From contig JADLEJ010000034.1 in NCBI GenBank assembly GCA_020846195.1, forward strand, positions 62,001 to 126,000: a DNA stretch of 64,000 bases. The letters are read 5' to 3'. The DNA comes from Nitrospira sp. (GTDB lineage Bacteria > Nitrospirota > Nitrospiria > Nitrospirales > Nitrospiraceae). The notes beneath the pieces are model-generated. The model made no database searches. It was given only the letters and a program-made list of their open reading frames with translations, and had not been told where the DNA came from. This document shows, piece by piece, positions 24,539 through 33,448 of the stretch (its first letter is position 1; each line of letters opens with the position of its first letter). The position numbers and the translations under genes are program-made.

Positions 24539-25681
24539 TTAGATAATCTCAAGATTCGCCTGGAGCGCCCCGGCCGCGCGAAGCGCTGAAAGGATGGAAA
24601 CCAGATCGCGGGGCGTCACGCCGACCGCGTTCAGCGCTCGCACCACCTCTCCCAAGGTCACCGTTTCGTCCACAACGATCAACCGGGATTCCTGTTCCTT
24701 CACCTCGGTCTGCACATCTTCGGTGACCGTCGCCGGTTGCGTGCTCCCCGACCCGATCAGCGGCGCGTTCGGTTGAGACACGCTCACCGTATTCTTCACA
24801 GAAATCGTCAGATTTCCATGAGAAATTGCGCAGGTTGAGATCCGCACATGTTCGCCGAGTACGACCGTCCCGGTCCGTTCATTCACCACCACTTTGGCGG
24901 GCATATCGACCGAGACATCGAGCCCTTCAATCGAGGCAATATATTCGACCACTCGCCCGTGAAAATTCGTGGGGATGGTGGCTCTCACGTGACCGGCATT
25001 GATGGGCGACGCGCTGCCCTTTCCAAACACGCCATCGATAGCTTCAGCGGTCCGGATGGCCGTCGTAAAATCCGGTTGCCGTAACATGACCGACACAGTG
25101 TCCCAGGCATCGATATTGACCACTAATTCCTTTTCGATAATCGCTCCCCCTGGCACGACCCCGGCGGCCTGATGGTTCTTGGTGATCGTCGCGCCTCCCG
25201 CCCCGCCTGTCCCGCCAAGAAACCCTCCTACCGAAACCGGTCCTTGCGCCACGGCAAAGACTTGCTGATTGGCGGCTTTGAGAGGCGTCAGCAACAGCGT
25301 GCCGCCTTGCAGGCTTTTCGCATTGGCCATCGACGAGACGACCACATCGAGAGTTTGCCCGGGTTTGGCGAACGGAGGAAGCTTGGTGGTCACCATTACA
25401 GAAGCAATATTTTTCGTGAGGAGCTGGATCGGGTCGATGACGAGATTGATCCCCATCTTATTCAGCATGGACATCATCGCCTGGATCGTGAACTGGCCGC
25501 CGATGACCTGATCGCCGGTTCGATCGAGTCCGACGATCAATCCATAGCCGATCAGTTGGTTTTCCCGGACGCCTTCAATCGCCCCGATGTCCTTGATCCT
25601 GACTGCCTCCGCTGAAAGCGGCGCACATAAGAATCCAATGAGCACTCCCACCATCCATGACTTGCGAGACCGTGTAGGCAT
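24539..25681 (-). CDS. flgI: Flagellar P-ring protein FlgI
   Basis: This 380-aa periplasmic ring protein has a Sec signal peptide (RKSWMVGVLIGFLCAPLSAEA) followed by VRIKDIGAIEGVRENQLIGYGLIVGL, highly diagnostic of FlgI. It polymerises around the rod in the peptidoglycan layer. The start at ATG 25681 is preferred because GAGGGG is 12 bases away; the ATG at 25693 directly abuts that site. It follows the small hypothetical gene in the flgFGAH operon. Confidence 0.95.
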   Translation of the reverse strand: MPTRSRKSWMVGVLIGFLCAPLSAEAVRIKDIGAIEGVRENQLIGYGLIVGLDRTGDQVIGGQFTIQAMMSMLNKMGINLVIDPIQLLTKNIASVMVTTKLPPFAKPGQTLDVVVSSMANAKSLQGGTLLLTPLKAANQQVFAVAQGPVSVGGFLGGTGGAGGATITKNHQAAGVVPGGAIIEKELVVNIDAWDTVSVMLRQPDFTTAIRTAEAIDGVFGKGSASPINAGHVRATIPTNFHGRVVEYIASIEGLDVSVDMPAKVVVNERTGTVVLGEHVRISTCAISHGNLTISVKNTVSVSQPNAPLIGSGSTQPATVTEDVQTEVKEQESRLIVVDETVTLGEVVRALNAVGVTPRDLVSILSALRAAGALQANLEII

Positions 25682-25702
25682 TGGTTCGATCATCCCCTCG
25701 TA

Positions 25703-25969
25703 TTACAGCTTGGACACGGATTGAATGGGCGACTTGCGGCCTAACAGCATTCGAGAAATCCATCCCTGCTCCGAGGCCGACTCTTGCGGAATACTGACGC
25801 GGTGTTTTCCACCATGCCAATAGCCGGTTCGACCGGGGTCCTGGGGCCGGTCTAAGTCGGCGCGCCTGACGACGCCGCTCATCACCATCATTTGCAACGA
25901 CTGAAACGACATGGCGCCAAGCCAGCGAGGCGATTTCACTGAAACTTTCCGTTTGGCAATCGTGTTCAC
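25703..25969 (-). CDS. Small conserved-position protein between flgH and flgI
   Basis: This 88-aa basic protein is not recognised. It starts at GTG 25969 with a good AAGGA 7 bases upstream. It has no signal peptide or membrane segment. It begins NTIAKRKVSVKSPRW, has a Met-rich stretch SFQSLQMMVMSG, and ends with a hydrophilic tail. The gap between flgH and flgI is exactly filled by it, with 14 and 21 bases of spacing, which supports a real gene in the rod/ring operon. Its role in ring assembly or as a chaperone is open. Confidence 0.6.
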   Translation of the reverse strand: MNTIAKRKVSVKSPRWLGAMSFQSLQMMVMSGVVRRADLDRPQDPGRTGYWHGGKHRVSIPQESASEQGWISRMLLGRKSPIQSVSKL

Positions 25970-25983
25970 AAAAACGTCCTTCG

Positions 25984-26679
25984 TTAGAATGGATAGACCC
26001 AATCGAGAATGCGGACCAGCCACCCCGGCCGCTGCACATCGTCCAGGACTCCCAACCCAGAGTATTCGATTTTCGCATCGGCAATAGCCGAGGACAGAAC
26101 GGTGTTCTTTGTATCGACATCCACTCGCCGCACAATGCCGGCAATGGTCATCAGCTGCTTTTCACTGTTGACCGTCACTTCCCGCCGTCCTTCGACTCGC
26201 AAATCGCCGTTCGGCAGCACTTCGACGACAATCACCGAGATCGTGCCGGTTAACGTGCCTTCGCGGTTGGTGGCACCTTTCCCGCTGAATTTGTTGCTGG
26301 CCGACGCATCGATCCCGAGTCCTCTCCTGGCTTCATCGCTGATCCTGAACCCAGGAACGCCAAAATATCCCACGCCCGATCCCGTCATGGAATTCGAGAG
26401 CGTAGAGTCTCGTTGTGCCGCGGTATCCGCCGATTTCGACCCTTTGTGTTTTTCGACAATCTTCACGGTGAGAAGATCTCCCACCCGCATGGCGCGCATA
26501 TCTTCATACAAATAGGCGCGGCCGTTTTCCTCTTGCCATAGCGATCCCAGTGTCTTGGGCGGCGGCAAGGCCGGCACCGTGATTTTTGTTGTCGTCGAAG
26601 CCGTGGGCATGAGACTACAGGCGCTCAACAGCGCGCCGATCGCGAGAGCTCCTCCGGCTGTCATTCTTGCACTGCGCAT
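25984..26679 (-). CDS. flgH: Flagellar L-ring lipoprotein FlgH
   Basis: This 231-aa protein has a lipoprotein signal with lipobox LLSAC (Cys21). It has the FlgH core SLWQEENGRAYLYEDMRAMRVGDLLTVKIVE and, near the C-terminus, GIVRRVDVDTKNTVLSSAIADAKIEYSG. FlgH forms the outer-membrane bushing of the rod. The start is ATG 26679 with AGGA 6 bases upstream; a TTG two codons earlier is possible. Confidence 0.95.
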   Translation of the reverse strand: MRSARMTAGGALAIGALLSACSLMPTASTTTKITVPALPPPKTLGSLWQEENGRAYLYEDMRAMRVGDLLTVKIVEKHKGSKSADTAAQRDSTLSNSMTGSGVGYFGVPGFRISDEARRGLGIDASASNKFSGKGATNREGTLTGTISVIVVEVLPNGDLRVEGRREVTVNSEKQLMTIAGIVRRVDVDTKNTVLSSAIADAKIEYSGLGVLDDVQRPGWLVRILDWVYPF

Positions 26680-26687
26680 GCGCAATC

Positions 26688-27491
26688 CTAAAACTCCACT
26701 TGAACAAGGCCCGGCGCGACAATCTTCGCGCGCAGCTCTCGCCCAGAATCGAGGTTAGCCACCATCACCGTCTGTCCGACTTGTCCGCTGCCTTTCGTCA
26801 CGCCCGATGTTTGCACGGAAAAGTTGCCGCGCCGCGCTTCGATCATCACGTGATCGCCCTTTTTCACCATGAACGGCTTTTTCAGGAAAGTCGGGCGCAA
26901 TGGCGTGTTCGGCTGCAATGGGCGCGCAGTGCTCTTTCCAATGACGGCTTCAGGATCGGTGATAAACGGATGCTTCACATCGTAGGTGACGATCTGCGCG
27001 GTGGTCAGATCGTCCGGTTCAATCGTTTCCTCCGACTTGAGGAATCGCGCCGGCACGACGACGTCGATCATGGCGGACACATCGGCCAATGCATCGACGG
27101 TCTTCCACGGATTCCCATTCGCCATGACTTGAATAGCAAAACTTCGCCGCCCCATGACCGTGGAACTTCCACCCATTGGAGGAATTTGCAGTTCAATCAC
27201 CCCAGCCGGGATTTTGATGGGATCCAGCGGCTCCAACAGCGTGACATGCACCGATTTCACCCGGGCGCCCCATTCGCCTTCGAGGTATTTCTGAATGGTC
27301 TTTTGAATCTGCTCAAAATGCAGCTCCCGCGTCGCCGGCCGCGCCGAGTCCAGCTTGTTGAGAGCCGGTCCATTGGTTCCGTGCGCGCCCATCGAGATTG
27401 GCTTGGCGAGCTTCTCCGAGGCGGCTCCGGCAGCCGGGTTGGCCCAGGCAGCGAGCATCCAGGCGGCGAGCATGATGCGAATACTGGTCAT
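26688..27491 (-). CDS. flgA: P-ring assembly chaperone FlgA
   Basis: This 267-aa protein has a Sec signal (MTSIRIMLAAWMLAAWANPAAG). The C-terminal SAF/FlgA domain contains VVPARFLKSEETIEPDDL, STARPLQPNTPLRPTFLKKPFMVKKGDHVMIEA, and a final ANLDSGRELRAKIVAPGLVQVEF. FlgA assists FlgI ring formation in the periplasm. AAGGAA precedes ATG 27491. It lies between flgG and flgH, rather than divergent from flgB as in enterics. Confidence 0.93.
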   Translation of the reverse strand: MTSIRIMLAAWMLAAWANPAAGAASEKLAKPISMGAHGTNGPALNKLDSARPATRELHFEQIQKTIQKYLEGEWGARVKSVHVTLLEPLDPIKIPAGVIELQIPPMGGSSTVMGRRSFAIQVMANGNPWKTVDALADVSAMIDVVVPARFLKSEETIEPDDLTTAQIVTYDVKHPFITDPEAVIGKSTARPLQPNTPLRPTFLKKPFMVKKGDHVMIEARRGNFSVQTSGVTKGSGQVGQTVMVANLDSGRELRAKIVAPGLVQVEF

Positions 27492-27501
27492 GGATCGTTC
27501 C

Positions 27502-28293
27502 TTATCGTCTGAGATTGTTCGCGATGGACATCATCTCGTCAGACGCTTGAATCGTTTTCGAGTTAATCTCATAGCTCCGCTGCGCAATGATCATATTGAC
27601 CATTTCTTCAGCCAGGTTGACGTTCGAGCTTTCCAGAAATCCCTGCTGGATCGTCCCGAATCCAGTCGAGAATCCGCCGGTTCCTTGAGTCGGAGGGCCC
27701 GACGCAAAGCTGTCGATGAACAGATTGTTTCCCATCGCCACAAGCCCGGCTGGATTATCGAATCGCGTCAATTGAATTTGGCCGACCTGGGACGCCTGGG
27801 TCACGCCTGGCAGCAAGACCGAGACTGTCCCGTCCTGGCCAATGTCCATTTTCAATGCGCCGGAGGGAATGGTAATGACCGGGTTCAGCAAATCGCCGTC
27901 ACCCGTAACCAGGTTGCCGACGTTATCGCGCTTGAACGACCCGTTCCTGGTGTACATGATTGTGCCATCCGGCCGGGAGACCTGAAAGAATCCCGGCCCA
28001 TCGATCGCGATATCCAGGTCGTTGTTCGTCTGACGCATGTTGCCCTGGAGCCATTCCTTTGAGACTGTCGTGGGACGGACGCCGGCGCCGACTTGAATGC
28101 CGACGGGGAACACGCCGACGTTGGAGGCGCTGGTGCCAGGCAAGCGCTGGATCTGATAGAGCAAGTCCGCAAATTCCGCCCGGCTGCGCTTGAACGAGTT
28201 CGTATTGACGTTGGCCAGGTTATGGGCCACGGTGTCCACGTTGATCTGTTGCGCCGTCATGCCAGTGGCGGCTGTCCACATTGCCCGAATCAT
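27502..28293 (-). CDS. flgG: Distal rod protein FlgG
   Basis: This 263-aa protein starts MIRAMWTAATGMTAQQINVDTVAHNLANVNTNSFK, the FlgG hallmark. It ends with the rod/hook family motif LAEEMVNMIIAQRSYEINSKTIQASDEMM. It forms the distal rod. The ATG at 28293 follows flgF by 9 bases, in the same sigma-54-driven operon. Confidence 0.97.
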   Translation of the reverse strand: MIRAMWTAATGMTAQQINVDTVAHNLANVNTNSFKRSRAEFADLLYQIQRLPGTSASNVGVFPVGIQVGAGVRPTTVSKEWLQGNMRQTNNDLDIAIDGPGFFQVSRPDGTIMYTRNGSFKRDNVGNLVTGDGDLLNPVITIPSGALKMDIGQDGTVSVLLPGVTQASQVGQIQLTRFDNPAGLVAMGNNLFIDSFASGPPTQGTGGFSTGFGTIQQGFLESSNVNLAEEMVNMIIAQRSYEINSKTIQASDEMMSIANNLRR

Positions 28294-28302
28294 ACTTACC
28301 TC

Positions 28303-29073
28303 CTACGCCACTCGTCCGACTTCTTGAATGGCCGTTTCCGCCATCCGGTCCAACGTTTGAATTAATTTCTGAGCCGATTCATATCCGCGCATGCCTTCGA
28401 TCATCTTGACCATCTCGCCAATCGAATTGACGTTGGAATCCTCGATGTGCCCAACCTGCACTTGGGCCGCTTTCGCGGGAAAGCCCTTATCGGAAATGAA
28501 CATGCCTTCCGCATACTTTTTCGGCATGTCGGTATCGGGAAAATCCATGACCTTGATCGTGCCGATCGGATTGCCATCGACTTTGATGGCGCCCTGATGG
28601 GAAATATCCATTTTCCCGACGGGAATCTTTATCTCCCCTGCCGTCCCCATCACCGGATAGCCGAGATTGGTGACCAGCCGGCGCTGGTTATCGAGCGACA
28701 GCATGCCGTTGCGGGTATATCTGATGCCTTGAGGAGTTTTGACTTCTAAGAACCCGCGGCCCTGAATCGCGACATCAAGAGGATTTCCCGTCAGGCGGAT
28801 CCGTCCGGCATCGTACGTTGTTTTAACCGTATTCGGCGCCGCATACACGCGCTCCGTCGGCCCGAATGGCTTCGCCACGATTTGATTGGCCAGCGACACG
28901 GTGCCAGGCGTCGCGGGAATGGCCAAGTGCGCCTTGGGAAGCACCGCTTTGAAAGTTTGCTCATCCTGCTTAAAGCCAGCGGTATTCACGTTTGCCATGT
29001 TGTTCGCAAAGACTTGCATCCGGCGTTCATGCGCCAGCGCGCCTGAGAGGATTGGATAGATGCCTCGATTCAC
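28303..29073 (-). CDS. flgF: Proximal rod protein FlgF
   Basis: This 256-aa protein has NRGIYPILSGALAHERRMQVFANNMANVNTAGFKQDE at the N-terminus and IGEMVKMIEGMRGYESAQKLIQTLDRM at the C-terminus, typical of FlgF. The start is GTG 29073, with AAGGAG 8 bases upstream; upstream ATGs in frame (to 29139) lie before the ribosome site and inside the promoter. It heads the flgFGAH-x-flgIJ operon. Confidence 0.94.
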   Translation of the reverse strand: MNRGIYPILSGALAHERRMQVFANNMANVNTAGFKQDEQTFKAVLPKAHLAIPATPGTVSLANQIVAKPFGPTERVYAAPNTVKTTYDAGRIRLTGNPLDVAIQGRGFLEVKTPQGIRYTRNGMLSLDNQRRLVTNLGYPVMGTAGEIKIPVGKMDISHQGAIKVDGNPIGTIKVMDFPDTDMPKKYAEGMFISDKGFPAKAAQVQVGHIEDSNVNSIGEMVKMIEGMRGYESAQKLIQTLDRMAETAIQEVGRVA

Positions 29074-29112
29074 AGTCTGGTCTCCTTGATCATTCGCTTC
29101 GCAAGAAGAGAC

Positions 29113-29128
29113 AGCAACCTGCATGCCA
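29113..29128 (-). promoter_or_regulatory. Sigma-54 promoter of flgF operon
   Basis: On minus TGGCATGCAGGTTGCT has the GG/GC pair separated by 10 bases and matches TGGCACG-N4-TTGCW at all but one base (C to T in the -24 element). The transcript would start near 29102, 29 bases before the GTG of flgF. Confidence 0.75.
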
Positions 29129-29199
29129 GAGCGCGGCACTCATCCGGCGCAGGCCTGTTCATTGAGCGCAGCATGAAATGAAGAGGAATATGACAGGGT

Positions 29200-29213
29200 G
29201 TCAATTATCCGAC
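29200..29213. promoter_or_regulatory. Degenerate FleQ-box-like site upstream of flgF
   Basis: GTCAATTATCCGAC keeps the left half of the published FleQ box (GTCAATAAATTGAC) and the final GAC, at the same 14-base length. It lies ~105 bases upstream of the predicted flgF transcript start, a usual activator distance. Confidence 0.35.
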
Positions 29214-29289
29214 GGGGCGGCGGAAAGAAACCGCACCGTTCCCCGCTCGTTCGATAGGCGAATAGTTCCCTCGAAGAGGAAGAAGTTGC

Positions 29290-30216
29290 CTAGCGCAGCA
29301 GGGATTCGCCGGCAACCTGATGCGCGGCGGTAGAAGAGGTGCTGGGTGTGTCACTGAGCGAATCGAAGAAGCGGATGGGATTTTCGGAGGTCGCAAGCGC
29401 CAAGGTTTTTACGGCCTGGCTCAACAGGCTTTCCCCCGATGCGGCGGAGGCGGCAGACATGACGCCGCCGATCTGACAGGTCAACAGCACTTCCTGCCCT
29501 TCTATCATCAGCGGAAGCGACATGGTGCGATAAATATTCTGCGCCAGGGTATCGATCTGATCCCGCGTCATCACGTTTTCAATCAGAATCGCAAATCGCC
29601 GGTCGCCGATTCTCGCGACGGTATTGTGCGAAGGCACGGCGCTCTTGATGCGGGCGGCCTGCACTCGCACCACCAGCGACATGTTAGGCGTGGCTTCCGA
29701 GACCGGAAGCGGACGAAACTGATGCAGGTCCGCGACCAGCACGCCGATGCTGCGGCCCATGTGCGAGGCCCGAGTCAGCCCTTGTTCGAGAAGCACGGTG
29801 AACAGGCGCAATGCCGGCAGGCCGGTCACATGGTCATACGCCGCCAGGCTTTCCTCGCGAGGCTGGACTTTCACCCGCTGAGCAAACGGCCAAAGCCATA
29901 GGCCGGCAAGACTGAGGCTGACACTGAAGAAAAGTCCTATTCCTCCGGCAAGCAATTCAGGCGTGGCCAGTGCGGCGCTGCTCAGCACCATGCCGCTGCC
30001 TGCGCTGAGCGAGGCCTTCACCGGCGCGCTCATGAGCCAGTAAGACGCCAAGAGACCGGCCGCGAGAGCCAGCGCAAAACAGCCGATGGATTTCGTGCGA
30101 GATAATGCGCCGGATTGTGAGCGGGAACGGCTTAGGCGGGAGAGCCCCAGGGTGAACGGCCCGCGATAAGGTGCGAGCGGCTTCGAATCGGACGATGTGG
30201 GCTGTTCTCTATCCAT
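29290..30216 (-). CDS. Membrane protein with degenerate GGDEF domain
   Basis: This 308-aa protein has a basic N-terminus, two membrane segments (about 43-63 and 88-110) and a C-terminal GGDEF-fold domain that starts DHVTGLPALRLF (compare D-LTGL-NR). The signature loop reads IGDRRF at 203-208 instead of GGDEF/GGEEF, so cyclase activity is unlikely; a regulatory or binding role fits better. The start ATG 30216 has no good ribosome site, so an alternative start cannot be excluded. It is the last gene after fliA, and the 173-base gap contains GC-rich dyads. Confidence 0.7.
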   Translation of the reverse strand: MDREQPTSSDSKPLAPYRGPFTLGLSRLSRSRSQSGALSRTKSIGCFALALAAGLLASYWLMSAPVKASLSAGSGMVLSSAALATPELLAGGIGLFFSVSLSLAGLWLWPFAQRVKVQPREESLAAYDHVTGLPALRLFTVLLEQGLTRASHMGRSIGVLVADLHQFRPLPVSEATPNMSLVVRVQAARIKSAVPSHNTVARIGDRRFAILIENVMTRDQIDTLAQNIYRTMSLPLMIEGQEVLLTCQIGGVMSAASAASGESLLSQAVKTLALATSENPIRFFDSLSDTPSTSSTAAHQVAGESLLR

Positions 30217-30389
30217 GAGCCAGAGGCGGAGACATCCTTCTAAATGATGCCTCTGTCTCGGCAATTCAGAGAGAGAACTAAAGCGCGTGCATGGGTCGCG
30301 TTCGATCCGGCACAAACCGCCACGAACACTCACCCCGAGACCTGTCGCGGGAACGGCGCCATCGCGCCCGGCCCCGCGGGTCCCCGGCT

Positions 30390-31139
30390 TTACTCGTCGG
30401 CATGAAGAAACGCTTTGAGCCGAAGAATCGCTTTGGTGTGAATCTGGCACACACGGGATTCCGTCACTTTCAGCAACTCGCCGATTTCCTTCATCGTCAA
30501 TTCTTCATAATAGTAGAGCGTCAGGACCAGCCGTTCTTTTTCAGGCAATCCTTGAATCGCGTCGCCGATCGCTTCGCGCTCCCGCTCATTCACCAACGTG
30601 GACAGCGGGTCTGGATGATGCGTATCCGCGAGCATCTTGACAACCTTGTGCCCGTCCGGCTCTTGGAGCCCCAAATCGTCGATGCTAATCATCACGGCCC
30701 CACGGGCCCGCGAGATAAAGTCATCGAGTTCATCCAGAGGCATCTTTAGCTCAGACGCCACTTCTTCATCCAGCGGCGGACGGCCCAGCCGATTCAACAA
30801 TGTGATATGGGTCTTTTGCAGAAGGCCGATGCGTTCATGCACGGAGCGCGGAATCCAATCCATCGAACGAATTTCGTCCAGCATGGCACCGCGAATCCGA
30901 AACTCCGCATAGGTTTTGAATTTCGCTTCTCGATTCGGGTCGTATTTATCCATCGCATCCATCAGGCCGATGGTTCCAACGGAAATCAAGTCTTCGGCAT
31001 CCAAGTACGCGGGCAATCGAAAGGCCAGGCGATGGGCCATCGCTCGAATCACATGCGCAAACTCTTTAATCAATTGTTCCCGATGGGCATCGCCGCTGGG
31101 AATCGCTTGATGAGCACGATGAACTGCAGTTTTACTCAT
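30390..31139 (-). CDS. fliA: Flagellar sigma factor FliA (sigma-28)
   Basis: This 249-aa sigma-70-family factor has region 2 AHRLAFRLPAYLDAEDLISVGTIGLMDAMDKYD and FKTYAEFRIRGAMLDEIRSMDWIPRSV. Region 4 is LPEKERLVLTLYYYEELTMKEIGELLKVTESRVCQIHTKAILRLK. This is the FliA pattern. It drives late flagellar genes and is inhibited by FlgM, encoded here too. It follows flhG in the flhA-flhF-flhG-fliA order common in polar flagellates. Confidence 0.96.
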   Translation of the reverse strand: MSKTAVHRAHQAIPSGDAHREQLIKEFAHVIRAMAHRLAFRLPAYLDAEDLISVGTIGLMDAMDKYDPNREAKFKTYAEFRIRGAMLDEIRSMDWIPRSVHERIGLLQKTHITLLNRLGRPPLDEEVASELKMPLDELDDFISRARGAVMISIDDLGLQEPDGHKVVKMLADTHHPDPLSTLVNEREREAIGDAIQGLPEKERLVLTLYYYEELTMKEIGELLKVTESRVCQIHTKAILRLKAFLHADE

Positions 31140-31161
31140 AATAAATGTGCCTCTGACTCCA

Positions 31162-32028
31162 TCACATGACTGCGGTGGTATGAAGTAAGCGCTGCCACAG
31201 CAACTGCATAGCGCTCTTAGGAAAATTCGGCTTCGGCCACTGCATAATTTGCCCAGCGAGCTGCGACAGCGCCTGAGCCGCCGGAGAGCCTGGAAACACC
31301 TCCAGCAACGCTTTTTGACGCTTTACCGCCAGCGAAACATAATCGTCCTGTGGCACATAGCCGACATACTCCAGCACAACATGCAGGAAGCGATCCGCGG
31401 CGGTGTCGAGTTTTCTGAACACCTCGGCCGCTTCGCGCGGACTCCTCGCCATATTGACCAGCACTTTGAAGCGCCGTTCCCGATACTGCCTGGTCAGCAC
31501 TTTGATCAGCGCATAGGCGTCGGTGAGGGACGTGGGTTCGGGAGACACCACGACAATGGTGTCTTGAGCCGCCGCCGCGAAAAAAGTCACATTCGGTGAA
31601 ATGCCCGCTCCGGTATCGATCAGCAACACATCGACATCGCGCGAGAGGGCTTCCAGCTGTTCCATGAGCAGCATTTGTTGCGACTCGCTCAACGAGGTCA
31701 GCTGCGGCACGCCTGAACTGGCTGGCAAGACCCGGATTCCTCCCGGACCATCGACAATGACATCGTCCAACGAATGGGTTCCCGCCAGCACATGCTCAAT
31801 CGTATGTTCAGGGACTAGCCCGAGCAGCACATCTAAATTGCCCAACCCGAGATCGGCGTCCAAAACCAGCACGCGCTTCCCCGCGTGACTCAGCCCCATC
31901 GCCATATTGGCCACGATATTGGTTTTGCCGACGCCGCCTTTGCCGCTGGCCACGGCAATCACGTGCGTCAGTGAGGAGGCTTGCTCTGCCACGTCCCCCG
32001 CCATCGGCGTAAATGATCCACTCTGCAT
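31162..32028 (-). CDS. flhG: MinD-like flagellar number regulator FlhG/FleN
   Basis: This 288-aa ParA/MinD ATPase has a deviant Walker A SGKGGVGKT (residues 28-36) and VLVLDADLGLGNLDVLLGL. FlhG antagonises FlhF, limits flagellar number, and in Pseudomonas/Vibrio restrains FleQ/FlrA. It starts at ATG 32028 behind AGGAGG, immediately after flhF. Its presence with a FleQ-like protein suggests that the regulatory triangle is conserved. Confidence 0.94.
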   Translation of the reverse strand: MQSGSFTPMAGDVAEQASSLTHVIAVASGKGGVGKTNIVANMAMGLSHAGKRVLVLDADLGLGNLDVLLGLVPEHTIEHVLAGTHSLDDVIVDGPGGIRVLPASSGVPQLTSLSESQQMLLMEQLEALSRDVDVLLIDTGAGISPNVTFFAAAAQDTIVVVSPEPTSLTDAYALIKVLTRQYRERRFKVLVNMARSPREAAEVFRKLDTAADRFLHVVLEYVGYVPQDDYVSLAVKRQKALLEVFPGSPAAQALSQLAGQIMQWPKPNFPKSAMQLLWQRLLHTTAVM

Positions 32029-32039
32029 TGTCTTTCCTC

Positions 32040-33440
32040 CTACCGCGTAACAGTGTTCATGGTGACTGCGTATGCGTGACGCGACAATGGCCGCACCGCC
32101 GATGCCTGCGCATCCAATGAGGACCGGAACGGGACGGCGTACCGGCGGCCGATCAGCAACTCGGCCAGCCGTTGCGCAGTGGCAACTTCAAGATCCTCGG
32201 GAACCCGCTGGCCGGCGCTCCAATAGGACAGTGGAATGCCCGACTGATGACTCAGTTCATAGAGCGCCCCGAATGCATCCGTTTCATCGAGCTTGCTAAA
32301 CATCAGCCGCAAGAGTGGGAGCGCATGAATCTGCGCCACTTGGCGTTGCAAGTCCTGCTCGCGCGTCGACGCCGATACCACCAGATGCGTTTGCACTTCC
32401 GGTTCGGTCTTGAGCAGTTGGTGCAGGGTCTGCACCAGGGCCAGATCTCGTTCTCCAAACCCGGCGGTATCGATCAGAATCAGATCCGCATCGGCATGCT
32501 TATGAACATAGGCGGCGGCTTGCTTGGCGGACATGGCCGATTCGCAAGGAATGTCCAATACGCCGGCATACATCCGCAGCTGCTCGACCGAGGCCAGCCG
32601 ATAGGTGTCCAGTGAAACGATGGCAACGGATTTCTTTTCTTCCAATCGGTAATGGGCCGCGAGCTTCGTGATCGCCGCCGTTTTTCCGGTTCCGTTCGTT
32701 CCAATCATGATGGCGACCGTGCGGTCTCCCGCGCCGGAGAGCAACGGTCCGCTCACGCGGATGTCTTGAGCCAGGCACTTCGCCAGCGCCTGCTGCAGTT
32801 CGCCCGGGTCCGCCGCACTGCACCGAGCCAGCTCCAGGCTCAGCGACCGGCCAAGCCGGTCCGCGCTCGCGGGACGCAGTCCCTGCGCGACGAGACTGCG
32901 GCATAACGACGCAATCGCCGGCTCTGTATGCGGACTTAAGGATTGCGAAGCCTTCGGCAATGACGCGCTGATTTCAAGGCTCAATTCGCGCAATTCCTGA
33001 CGCAGGTCTTGCAAGCGGCTCTGCTTGATAACCGATGGCCGTGGCGCTGCCGGGCGCGCCTGCCGATGGATGGGAGCAGGTGCCACCGGAGGCTTGGCCT
33101 GATCCGGCGAAGAAACCGGCTTGGCTAACATGCCCTGCAAGGTCTCGCGAAACACCTCCGGCCCAACCGGCTGCGTCCAGGTGGCTGCAGCGGACGAGAC
33201 TTGCGGAGCGCTCTTCGGCTCGCGCGGGGCGGAACTCTCTCGTGACGGCTTGACCGGCGGCAGCGGATCGTATTCAGCCGCCGCCATCACCTCCAGCACC
33301 GGTTTATTGAAGTAGCTCATCAGGCGGCCGCCTTGATGCACTTCCTTGGATGAGAGAATGACGGCATCCGGTCCCAACTCTTCCTTGATCGCCCGAATTG
33401 CATCCTGCATGGTCAAGGCATGAAACGTTTTGACTTTCAT
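32040..33440 (-). CDS. flhF: Signal-recognition-type GTPase FlhF
   Basis: This 466-aa protein starts MKVKTFHALTMQDAIRAIKEELGPDAVILSS, the FlhF B-domain start. After a Pro/Ser-rich linker comes the SRP-GTPase with P-loop GTNGTGKT at 247-254, VSLDTYRLASVEQLRMYAGVL and DTAGF. FlhF sets polar placement of the flagellum. The overlap with flhA is tight: the flhA stop lies in the flhF leader. Confidence 0.95.
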   Translation of the reverse strand: MKVKTFHALTMQDAIRAIKEELGPDAVILSSKEVHQGGRLMSYFNKPVLEVMAAAEYDPLPPVKPSRESSAPREPKSAPQVSSAAATWTQPVGPEVFRETLQGMLAKPVSSPDQAKPPVAPAPIHRQARPAAPRPSVIKQSRLQDLRQELRELSLEISASLPKASQSLSPHTEPAIASLCRSLVAQGLRPASADRLGRSLSLELARCSAADPGELQQALAKCLAQDIRVSGPLLSGAGDRTVAIMIGTNGTGKTAAITKLAAHYRLEEKKSVAIVSLDTYRLASVEQLRMYAGVLDIPCESAMSAKQAAAYVHKHADADLILIDTAGFGERDLALVQTLHQLLKTEPEVQTHLVVSASTREQDLQRQVAQIHALPLLRLMFSKLDETDAFGALYELSHQSGIPLSYWSAGQRVPEDLEVATAQRLAELLIGRRYAVPFRSSLDAQASAVRPLSRHAYAVTMNTVTR

Positions 33441-33448
33441 CGGTCACC

